This document shows positions 1 through 7,939 of a DNA stretch of 12,477 bases, piece by piece; the stretch's first letter is position 1; every line of letters begins with the position of its first letter. The notes below the pieces were generated by a model. It saw only the letters and a list, made by a program, of their open reading frames with translations, was not told where the DNA came from and did no database searches. The position numbers and the translations under genes are program-made. The DNA is from Mycogone perniciosa (Eukaryota > Ascomycota > Sordariomycetes > Hypocreales > Hypocreaceae), in assembly GCA_025331125.1 (NCBI GenBank), contig JAOALB010000356.1, positions 1-12,477 on the forward strand, written 5' to 3'.

Positions 1-74
1 CATCCCTGACCTCTCTGTCAACATAAACCCACGAACCTCGGTTTATCCCTTGAGAATCAACCCGGATCGTCACA

Positions 75-858
75 TAAGGCGACCGAGGTAATAGTGGTTA
101 TATTCGTTTACCCTATCTTTAGTGGCGTATACTTGTAAAGCGTTAGTAAATCTCGCGATCTCTTAATCATCTAGCTTCGCCTGTATACAGCTAGAAAGGA
201 GTTTCCAGGACTCCACCGATAGCTAGAGCAGTCGCAGTTGTCTGAGAGCTGCGCGAAACCCTGCCTGGTTATCTCCGCGCTACCGCTAGACAACCTTCAA
301 GAAGACTGTCTTATCAAATCGCCTATATGCGTTCCTGCCTTTAATCTCTACTCCCTGCACCTCTTTATTATAATAAAGCGGCTTCTGTAGTATAGGGGGG
401 AGTTAAAAGAAGTCGCTAACTAGAAGGATATTAAGGCCACAAAAAAACTCCTTATTCTTATTTAGGAAGGCCTCGCGGAGACGGTTATCGATCTATAATA
501 GCTGGCGCAGTCCTAGTATACTCTTTTTATCGATAATCAAGTACTTAATATCCTTTAGCTTCTTTTGCAGCTGGGCCTTATTAATGTCTGAGAGGGGCTT
601 AAAGTCCTTATTGATTAGGAGGTGTAACAGGGAATGTAAGGTAGTGCCCGATATTTAATTTCCCGCGATGCTAGCAGGCGCAGTACGCTAGATAAGTGTC
701 CCTCTTTTGGCGGCTGCGGCTTAGAGGTGCGCGGAGAGCAGATTAATAAGGTATAACTTGCCAGTACCACCTCCCCTATCTATATAGAGCAATAACTAAG
801 AAGGTTCCTGATATAGAAAGTAGTCTATTACGAAGTAAAACTCTATTGCACGGCGGTC
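75..858 (-). pseudogene. PIF1-type DNA helicase relic (Helitron-like), RIP-damaged
   Basis: PIF1 helicases are SF1B ATP-dependent 5'-3' DNA helicases; in fungi many copies belong to Helitron transposons. Reading the minus strand in one frame from about 858 down to about 75 gives recognisable family motifs: QEPS just before the P-loop, Walker A GGGTGK followed by Leu instead of Ser/Thr (774-754), TTLHSLLHLL (motif Ia region), LIIDKKS (motif II, usually DEKS, around 531-520), SDFF-stop-LPP (motif III, usually GDFFQLPP, 420-394), QKPLYYN, VEIKGRNAY, and RVNEYN near position 100. About ten in-frame stops are all TAG or TAA, several at positions where Gln or Trp is expected, and there is no frameshift. 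This fits C-to-T change at CpA (RIP). Homology fades at about 75 just before a TGA, and the upstream end stops at about 858 against the kinase relic. The C-terminal helicase motifs are absent or lie outside the window. It is dead. Assignment to PIF1 is firm; assignment to a Helitron rather than a host PIF1 gene is inference, since no Rep domain is visible. Confidence 0.82.
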
Positions 859-2025
859 GCACAGGTTTTCGCTTTTATCCTCTAAGCTCTTAAGGCAAGA
901 CCACCGCCTGAATCATAGCACAATAAGGCTGAAAAGCTGGATACTTAGGCTGTAGAATATGATGATATCTTGCATACCATTTCTCTACAGTCTCATAAAC
1001 CTAAATCACCAAAGAATTCTCTTTATAAGGCCTAGTACTAGAAAAGATTTAAACACTTACCAATTCGGACCTATACCAGATACAGGCCACCAGATAATAC
1101 CTATCTAGTACCGACAGATAAGGACGAGGGTCCCCTTTCCCTTACCCTTTATTTAACTCAGTCCTTTCGCTAGGATAAGAAACCGGCGTTATCGATAGGG
1201 AGGGGCTCTGGTTATAGTACTAGTGTAGAATAGAGCCAGCATAAAGGAACTAAGCCAAGTATATAAAGCCAGCCATTTTATATACAGGAATGCCTTTTCG
1301 GGTTGGTATATAGTGGATTATTGGACAAGAACTGCCTAAATATATATTATTACAGAAAAAGGCATATCGGTCGACTAAAGTTTCTCTAGTTCCTCTACGC
1401 CTAGCTTGCTACAGATTAAGGCCACAACGCAGATTGCACGCCACTCTATCTAACTGGTTCACGAGGGTCTCTTTTCAAGCTGCGGCTATTATCCTATAGC
1501 TACACTCTAGTTGCAAAGGGCGTAGAGGGCATAGACTATGCCTTTCTCTAGTATGAAAATGGGATATATAACCAACTCCAGGTAATCCAGGGGAAGTATA
1601 TTCCTGTATATTTTAATAATATAGACCTAGTGCTACTATACTACTATGACTGCAGGGTATATATTAGCTTTATGCTTCTGAGCTGGGCTAGGAAGCCTGT
1701 GTTCTATTGTTTCGAATAAATTACTAAAGCAAGTCTTCTCAAGGGAGCTGTTAAGGCCTTAAAGCAGATTCATAAACTTTAGGTTCTGCATCATGACGCT
1801 AAGATGCGTAATATACTATACAATACAGATACTGGCAATATTATAATTATAGATTTCGAACGGGCTGAGTTCTGCGGCCATTAACCTTTAGGCTGTATCA
1901 GCTTAAATGACTAAGGCTGGAAGAGGAAGCGCGAGATACTACAAAAGCGTAGAAATAGCTTTGCGAGAGAGCTGCAATTTGCTAAGTATTTAATGGAAAA
2001 GGCGATTGGCCTAGCATTTAAATAA
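841..2025 (+). pseudogene. Fungal kinase-like protein relic, RIP-damaged, 5'-truncated
   Basis: Frame 1 reads continuously from 841 to the TAA at 2023-2025 without a frameshift but with 16 internal stops, all TAG or TAA and none TGA. Between them the text matches a fungal family of kinase-like proteins that is often repetitive: TAVAQVFAFIL, AVEYDDILHTI, YIQECLFGLVYSG, LDKNC, TLVAKGVEG, then a degenerate catalytic loop HHDAKMRNILYN (1789-1824; compare HRDxxxxN) and IDFERAE (compare DFG; 1849-1869), and a basic KRKRE segment followed by ARELQFAKYLMEKA. Many stops fall where Gln or Trp is expected (for example before the HHD motif and in the DFE-H-stop-P segment), as C-to-T at CAG/CAA or G-to-A at TGG would produce. 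The family normally has a longer N-terminal part, which is missing here; the break coincides with the start of the antisense helicase relic. Not expressed as protein. The original activity (true kinase or pseudokinase) is unknown. Confidence 0.82.
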
Positions 2026-2340
2026 TCCTCTTGCCTAGCCGTGTCTTTTAGGTTCCGAGCTTCCACAGCAAGTGCGCCTCTAAGGCCGCCTATAGACGCT
2101 TGCCCTATAGGATATAGTCGAGGCGGATAAGGGTATGCCAACCAGTGATGTTCTTTAAGCAACTAGAGTAAATCCGGTCTTTTTATTTGAGTGTTTAATG
2201 TCCTGGTTATGAAAGATTTCAGTATTTGCTGGTATTTGATATATTTGGTGTGTTTAACCGAATTATAGGACTGTTTATACGGGGCTATTACGAAGCAAGA
2301 CTGTCGCTAGGCTGGTGTGGAGCAAGTGGTATATCTTTTT

Positions 2341-3498
2341 AGTTCCTCCCCCCTCTCTCTAAAATTAATTTAATAAGTTGAGTAGCTTGAAAGAATCAGA
2401 GATAAGTGTTGGGTATTTTGTTTCCAATATTGTTGTACCATGTTCTAAAAGTCGACGTAAATCGTTGTCAATGAGAAGAGGTAAGTCTCAGCGTTAATGC
2501 CCTAATTTGTTGACGTCTTGGCCAGGGCAAGACCAAGGTGGCAAGAGGTTTGGTCTAATGGCGGTTCAGATGTCGTTCTCTAAAGCTAAGCCCTCTTATG
2601 CTTGCTGCGAGAAGTTACTTATGGTCGTTGCTGATGATCATTTTCAGTGCAAACACAGGCTGCTATCGATGAGAGAATGCAAATTTTGGAATTGCCAGAG
2701 AAACCATTACCCTTACACCTCTTTGCGCGCCATGTACAGGCGTTTATGAAGATTTGATCGCCTCCTTCGAGAGATATACCGGCAAGCTAAGGTTAACTTG
2801 ATATTTTTTCCTAGCTCCTAGGTCGTGGAAGACCTTAGCCATGTGCTAGGTATGCCCGATTGTCATCTGCTGAAATTTGGGTTTGGGTCTGTCAAGGTGG
2901 AGGTAATGCAACTGCCTCTGCGTTAGGCGGGCGCCTCAATGCTTGCCCAATTAGTGCTGTCCGGCCCCGACTCACTTCTTTCGGGAGTCGGTAGGGATTG
3001 TCTACCATAGCAAGAGGTAGCTGAAGGCGATTTTCGGTATCGATCCATGAATAGTTGCTTGCTTGCACTCGCAAACCCACATTTGTTGCCGTCTTAATCC
3101 AGGGGATGACTGATTTGCGCAGGAGGGGCTATTGGAAATCTGCTTCTCATGCCCCATCTGTTCCTGAAGCTGGCAGCACAAAAGCGGCGGCGACGACGGA
3201 CAGCTACGATGGCGACTGCCAGAACATGGTTACGCGCAAAAGCTGCTAGTCTGCGGTTATCACTACATGTCGCCACCCCAGACGCCCAACTTACTACAGC
3301 AACACCCACAACAGCATTCGGCTCCTTCGGTAGGCATGCAGGAAGATGGGTGTGAGCGAGAAACAAAATCTCACCAAGACTTGGAGAAAGCACATCACGG
3401 GGTGTCCGTGCCACACCTTTGACTCCATGCGGACAAGGCGCAACCATTATTCGGCCTCCATATTGGTGCTGGGGTGGGGCACCATGCCTCCCCTCTAC
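2341..3498. other. Unassigned intergenic stretch
   Basis: No supported gene. Short open frames on both strands overlap one another and show no domain. There is one perfect 7-bp stem (CCGACTC 2967-2973 with GAGTCGG 2985-2991, 11-base loop), which is not part of any tRNA-like fold I can build. A GC-rich, Arg-codon-rich patch near 3185-3240 gives chance basic peptides in several frames. Confidence 0.5.
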
Positions 3499-3738
3499 TA
3501 CCTTTGAGCCGAATCCCGACACGTCTGGTTCGACATCTCTTGCACGTTCTGGATCGGACCACAGGGACATTGGCCATCGGATTGGTCAGGCCTTCGGGTC
3601 TACTGACTTGATAAAATCGACTCAGAGACAAACGCCAAGTATCCTCTCAGTAATTGTCCACTTTTGGCCTTAAATGGCTCGTGCTCCAAAAGTCATAAAT
3701 CGGATATTGTTCATTTATTGGCCTTGAGCCGCGGGGAT
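3499..3738. repeat. Dispersed repeat, copy 1 (about 240 bp)
   Basis: This stretch matches 12063-12311 in the same orientation. Shared blocks include GAATCCCGACACGTCTG, ACATCTCTTGC, GGATTGGTCAGGCCTTCGGG, CTCCAAAAGTC and the end AGCCG-C-GGGAT. Identity is roughly 85% by eye in the first 100 bases and lower after that, with small indels; many differences are transitions. On the minus strand the core carries two CCAAT words. Neither copy has a shared open frame without stops, so it is more likely a non-coding repeat (MITE, LTR fragment or subtelomeric unit) than an exon. No terminal inverted repeat or target duplication was found. Confidence 0.75.
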
Positions 3739-3751
3739 AATTGATAACACA

Positions 3752-3779
3752 AGGTAGGTACATACATACGTACGTACTT
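3752..3779. repeat. Tetranucleotide microsatellite (TACA/TACG)
   Basis: A short run of GTA-C-A/G units (GGTACATACATACGTACGTA) directly follows dispersed-repeat copy 1. A similar TACATACACACATACATA run lies inside copy 2 near 12199-12217. Confidence 0.6.
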
Positions 3780-5080
3780 GGTTATGACCGAAAAGCCAAA
3801 AGGGGAGGAAACATTTGAGCCTAAGCGCGTCGATGCCATATCGGGGTCGACTGAAACGAGTGCTTGCTTTTTTGGTTTGTACCTAATACGGAGTATGAGA
3901 CGACCATTTTTTGGACGAGGTGTGGGGCTGGCTTAGTGCGAACATAATGCTTACACTCTCACACAAAGTACATGTAAATAACTGGTTACCCGATGTGCCA
4001 TCAGTATGATTTATGATAGCCAGTACTTGCTGTGTAGTGTGAAGAATCCAGAAATTGCCTCGTGGGAAAGCAGGAACAGGAAAAAATAAGTTACCTGCCT
4101 TGGGGTAAGCCCGCCAAACAGCTACTTCTGGCTTAATGACTACATATAAAACACAGTTGGGGCACGGTAAAAGCCACATGTGGCACATATGGTTGTTGTT
4201 TCGGTACAATTTTCTCTTTCGCTTGCAGTCTTTCCTTGCGTCAATAGACCCACATAGTGTGCATAACATGGTCTTGAAGACGATACAGTGCTGTTCATAT
4301 TCGGCTTCCTCTTTCACCTACACTATTGTAATATTTGGAAGGACCCACATAATGCGTATTTCTATTTTCTGACACTGACGCACCAGCGATGAGTCACAGT
4401 GCTGCAACAGTTCTTTGAAACTTTTACTTCACGCTTTACCCGTCATTAAGTCAATAAGAATAGGTCCAAATCTATGTATATTGAACGATTAATTACGCAC
4501 TGCTAAGTGTAAACGCCAATAAAGTAGCTATTTTGCAAACTCTTGATATCTTTTGTACGTACCAGTATAGGGCGGCACTTGTCCAATTTACTATTTACTT
4601 ACTACTACTCCGTACTTTAAGGCGACATTCTTTGTCGCCAGTTTGTTCCTAAAATATATGTACTCCAGTGCAATTTTACATAGTAAGGTTAAATTCGGCC
4701 ACCTCTGCATCTTCCACTTAACCAGGTATAGATGAGTATCTTTATGTACCTGCTGGTCCGTACATTTAGTCTCTAAAAACAGAGTCTACAAAAAAAGGAT
4801 ACCGAATATGAGCAATACTGTATACAAAATACATATGTCTTGACGATTTTCAAAATTTAGTAATGCCAACGTCCGAGATTGAACCTAAGGGAGTAGGCTG
4901 CGATGTATGAGTTACAGCAGTTCCCAGCTAAGCACTTCTTAAGCAGGAGCAGAGACTATCCAGCGACTTACACATGGTAGTTGCGTACACAGGATGCAGA
5001 GCAAACGTCGTACTGGCTCAAATCGCCTAGCCGGCAAAATTCATGGGGACTTGACCACCCTTTAGCACACCTGATCATTC
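3780..5080. other. Unassigned AT-rich intergenic stretch
   Basis: No gene supported. A 144-codon minus-strand frame at 3883-4317 and a 78-codon plus frame at 4136-4372 overlap and have no recognisable domain. Small structures: 12-bp palindrome GCCACATGTGGC (4173-4184), a 6-bp-stem hairpin GGCGAC/GTCGCC (4621-4639), and the word TACGGAGTA at 3887-3895 with its reverse complement at 4606-4614. The flanks of these two words do not match, so no transposon ends are claimed. Confidence 0.45.
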
Positions 5081-5933
5081 TCAGCACATCTCGATCCGGA
5101 AAGATACACCTAGCTTCCTCTCGATGTGATTTATGAAGTGTTTGCAGTCTCCACAAACCTCCCGGCTAACACAGATCCTAGCCTGTACTGCGGGGACCTT
5201 TGGTTGAACCTCAGCAAGATCCTGCAGCGCAGCATGTTCTCTGATCCATCGTTCTTTTCCTGTGAGCCCACTGCCATCGATGAATGCATATGGCAGCACC
5301 ATATGCCGGTCAATATAGTACGCAATGAGCTTCTTCTCGGCAGGAGAAGCCAAGAATGTTCCAGGGGGCTCGGCCCCATCGTACTCGTCCGCTTCGAGGT
5401 GGTAATGGACCAACTCGCAAAAGTTCCCGGACCCTACACGTCCAGAGACGGTTGTCGATGATGCTTTCTACTGCGAAATCAGTTCTCCATCCGCTGGCAG
5501 CGCTGATGGATGGAAACATCCTGCCTCTATCTAGTCGAGCGATTGTCTTATACGCATCTGGGATATCATACGTCGTCTTGCGTTCAAAATACGTGATTTG
5601 ATGTTGCCATGAGTTTTGTTCGAGGACAAATCTACCACATCTGGTGCTCTCACTGCTGTTTGGCTGCTGCATAATTGCGGCGGACTCGCAGGACTGCAAC
5701 TCGGTGGCGATAATTCTTCTGTTGGTCTCTGCCTCCGCTTTTTCGACATAATGTTGATGTTTCTGCCGCATCTTGATCGTTATGCTCGGCGGTCGCGCAT
5801 AGAACGAGGCCTTTCGGTCCTTCCGATCCTGGACGTTGGCATCCGCTCCATTTGCGAGCAAGAACAGTACCACGTCTAGTCTTCCCCAGAGCGCTGCCAC
5901 CATCAATGTGACGGTCTGACCCAATACTGGCGT
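5081..5933 (-). pseudogene. Ankyrin-deaminase fusion pseudogene (truncated, frameshifted, active-site His lost)
   Basis: On the minus strand, the frame open from 5933 begins inside an ankyrin repeat (GQTVTLMVAALWGRLDVV, FLLANGADANVQD) with a stop and unrelated sequence just upstream, so the start codon and earlier repeats are missing. A linker follows (FYARPPS, then a charged segment), then the family block YDIPDAYKTIARLDRG, SAASGWRTDF, IDNRLWT. At the T4 run (AAAA on plus, 5419-5422) the reading shifts by one base; the next frame continues as CELVHYHLEADEYDG, SPAEKKLIAYYIDRH and, near the end, VCGDC, stopping at TGA 5083-5081. AEKK...CxxC is the signature of the deaminase fold found in fungal proteins (predicted nucleic-acid deaminases, DYW/OTT_1508-like; exact clade not resolvable here). 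The usual zinc-binding His before AE is Pro (codon at 5344-5342), while Glu and both Cys (5155-5153, 5146-5144) remain. Three independent lesions indicate a dead gene. Unlike the 1-2025 block it shows no RIP-style stops. Confidence 0.85.
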
Positions 5934-5934
5934 A

Positions 5935-5947
5935 TAGGGTTAGGGTT
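5935..5947 (+). repeat. Short interstitial telomere-like tract
   Basis: TAGGGTTAGGGTT, about two units of the TTAGGG repeat used by most filamentous ascomycetes, lies exactly where the ankyrin-deaminase pseudogene loses its 5' part. A further isolated TAGGGTT occurs near 6074. Two units can occur by chance, but the position at a gene breakpoint suggests repair or telomere-associated joining. Confidence 0.55.
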
Positions 5948-5980
5948 CCCAAGGGATAAACCGTAGGTTTATGTTGGCAG
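5943..5980 (-). repeat. Short tract shared with window positions 15-57
   Basis: The minus strand here reads CAACATAAACC, then TACG, then GTTTATCCCTTG-GGAA. Positions 15-57 on the plus strand have the same blocks with a 7-base insertion in the middle. So the same unit occurs twice in the window in opposite orientation, once at the edge of the helicase relic and once next to the telomere-like tract. Confidence 0.55.
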
Positions 5981-6014
5981 GAACGGCGGTATGAGGCTGT
6001 AGGCAACGAGATGT

Positions 6015-6344
6015 TGTCACGATCGGTAGAACTCAGTGTACTCGGTAGATCACTTCAGGTATCTGGTGAATAGTAGGGTTCAGGTGATAACTGTTGTTAA
6101 CGACTGTCTAAGTAACTATACTAATGAGTGCGACTTAGCCAGTCTTATATACAAAGGAAATACATGATGAAGGTATCTGGATCGCTGTGCTCGCGGTGAT
6201 CATGGTGATCCTTCATCACGCTTCTGAAGGTGATCCTTCGTGCGATCACTGACTGGGTCGTGATCCATCCGCTGATTGGTTGTTCGTTCCGTGATTCATC
6301 CGTTCGTCACGGGACCTGGCCTTCAACCTGGTCGGGTCGTGACA
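6015..6344. mobile_element. Probable solo LTR or LTR remnant
   Basis: The 330-bp segment begins TGTCACGA and ends TCGTGACA, a perfect 8-bp terminal inverted repeat with the TG...CA ends of LTR retrotransposons. Inside is a TATATA box (6146-6151), as expected for an LTR promoter, and a 3' part dense in GTGATC/GATCAC words. No second LTR, primer-binding site, gag or pol sequence is seen, and the 5-base flanks (GATGT and AAAAG) do not form a target-site duplication. It is therefore a degraded solo LTR, a rearranged end, or a chance match. Strand cannot be fixed, though the TATA box favours plus. Confidence 0.5.
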
Positions 6345-7702
6345 AAAAGTATGTATCGGGCTTTGTGCGCATCGTCCTAGAATCGCCGTACTTCCCTTTA
6401 ACTCTAGGTACTTCTCAATACATGAGTGATACTCTCGTACAGTGGTTTTACAGCGGATGTCTGCTTTTGACCGAACTTACAGGCTAAATTTACCGCCACT
6501 TCAGGCTCTTTTACAGAGCAGTGTATATTTGAGTACTAGACAAGTGCTATTAGTCAGGCAAGAAGTATGTTTGTCAACCGACTGCATTTATTGCTCAGTC
6601 AACATGCTTAGGCAACCTTCGTGTGGTGAACTGGGCACTTCTATGGAATGTGATGGAATCCCACAGAATGCTGGCACGCCAGCATGTATGGCCAAACAAA
6701 GCGAACCGACAGATTTCCCTTGCGATAAGTAGCACTTGCATCCCTTTGACCAGCCCGCCACCATGGATAATGCAAGCTATAATAACCCTATATGACGATG
6801 ACTACCGGAACCCCAGAGCCTCGTCGTTTCGATTGTATTCTTTAGACAGTGCGTTCACTGCAGCCAATGGCTTCGACCATCTCGTTAGTAGACAAGTCGC
6901 TTTGGATCATATAATTTGATCATGTTGGGAGAGACCGAGTTGCGGCGTGGTGACTGTTAGCAGCGAGCCAGTTCTGGCTTTGCTCGCGTGAAGTAGCCAA
7001 GTTCGCTGCCTGGGACGCCCTGAATGGGACACCAACCGTTAGGTGCCAATCATTGCTGCCAGGCGCGCGTCATCAAAAAGCCATTTATGTCGCTTCACAA
7101 CGGTTCCGTAGCTGCGCACGGTACTAGCCACAATGCGCCACATGAAGGGTCCGTGCGGAGACTGAAAAAGCCGTCAGTGAATCCATACAAAATATTGTTT
7201 ACCGCGATCGGCCTTGTATTCACTTGGCGGAATGGCTCAGCGTTTAGGCATCAGTGCCATCAGTGCCCTACTACTATCAGGCCGTAGGGCAGTATCGGTG
7301 GTTTTGGTGATCACATGGCAACCCCACTTTGGTTCCACTCCATTTGCTACGCAACGCGACGCAGCCTTGGCGACAACCAGTTCTTCACTTGCACATTGAA
7401 ATTTGGGCAATGCATTTGCACGCCTTCATATACGATGCCCTCTTCGCTTTCTGAGCACGCAAACGAACACGCAAAAGTCTGATCCCCTGCGGTTCAGAAT
7501 TTTACCAATAGCGCCTTCCCAGCGCAACCCGGACCTTCTGGGCAACGGAGCGATCATCCCAACAAACTCCTAAAGTCCGATAGGAAATTCGCTTGACATC
7601 GTCAAAAGGTCGAACAAATATGGCACAGAACACGACCACAACAAAAGCCGATCTGGTATGCTAGATATCGTGCAGGCGACGTGGAACTGGATCTAATTCT
7701 AG
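6345..7702. other. Unassigned stretch with only short open frames
   Basis: Balanced base composition but no recognisable gene. Overlapping plus-strand open frames of 61-98 codons (near 6442-6732, 6623-6919, 7024-7287 and 7214-7399) have no domain I know and do not join through convincing introns. A short direct duplication CATCAGTGC occurs twice in a row near 7250-7268. It could be decayed coding sequence or the interior of a lost element next to the LTR. Confidence 0.4.
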
Positions 7703-7939
7703 CAGGAAAGCCGCTGGCAGAACTTCACGGCAGTCTCATTTCAGGACTCTGATAAGAGGGCAGCCCATCATATCGACGCATCCACAATCGAGCGATCCTT
7801 TGCATGCGAGTCCTGCGAGGAGATATTGTTTCAAGATGGAGACAGCTCAACTCTCTTTCGAACAGCGGGAAGTGGACAAATGAAGCTGCCACCTGGCATA
7901 CGCGTTAGGGCAAAGGGAGGATCAGCCAAGTGTTTATGA
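7703..7939 (+). other. Open frame without start, CxxC motif, unrecognised
   Basis: A 78-codon frame opens after a TAG at 7700-7702 and ends at TGA 7937-7939. It contains SFACESCEEILFQ and has no ATG near its start. Another frame just upstream (7597-7749) is open for 51 codons with text such as WYARYRAGDVELDLI. The two could be remains of one spliced or frameshifted gene, but I could not join them with consensus splice sites. Its end overlaps the 3' end of the minus-strand gene at 7934. Weak; may be chance. Confidence 0.2.

Larger units (their letters stand above)
1..2340. repeat. TpA-rich, RIP-like mutated repeat block
   Basis: From the window start to about 2340 the sequence is visibly rich in TA, CTAG and TATA words, and both coding relics inside it carry almost only TAG/TAA stops. 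Composition becomes balanced after about 2340. The stretch 2026-2340 after the kinase stop holds no recognisable coding sequence; an 83-codon minus-strand open frame at 1911-2162 largely overlies the kinase relic. RIP is the known fungal process giving this pattern; its boundary here is judged by eye. Confidence 0.65.

Noticed and set aside
721..840. Extending the kinase-like frame upstream of 841
   Set aside because: The plus-strand text there matches nothing in the family, while the minus strand carries clear helicase motifs including Walker A.
3094..3570. 158-codon minus-strand open frame
   Set aside because: It overlaps the dispersed repeat and a GC-rich Arg-coding patch, has no domain, and the repeat part is not open in the second copy.
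3395..3631. CKRCRTRR text resembling the start of a Zn2Cys6 transcription-factor domain
   Set aside because: The third and later cysteines of the CX2CX6C pattern are missing, and copy 2 of the repeat has a stop in this frame.
3883..4317. 144-codon Cys-rich minus-strand open frame
   Set aside because: No family resemblance, AT-rich intergenic context, competing open frame on the other strand.
3887..4614. TACGGAGTA and its reverse complement as possible ends of a 730-bp transposon
   Set aside because: Only 9 bases match, the inner and outer flanks differ and no target duplication is seen; such pairs are expected by chance.
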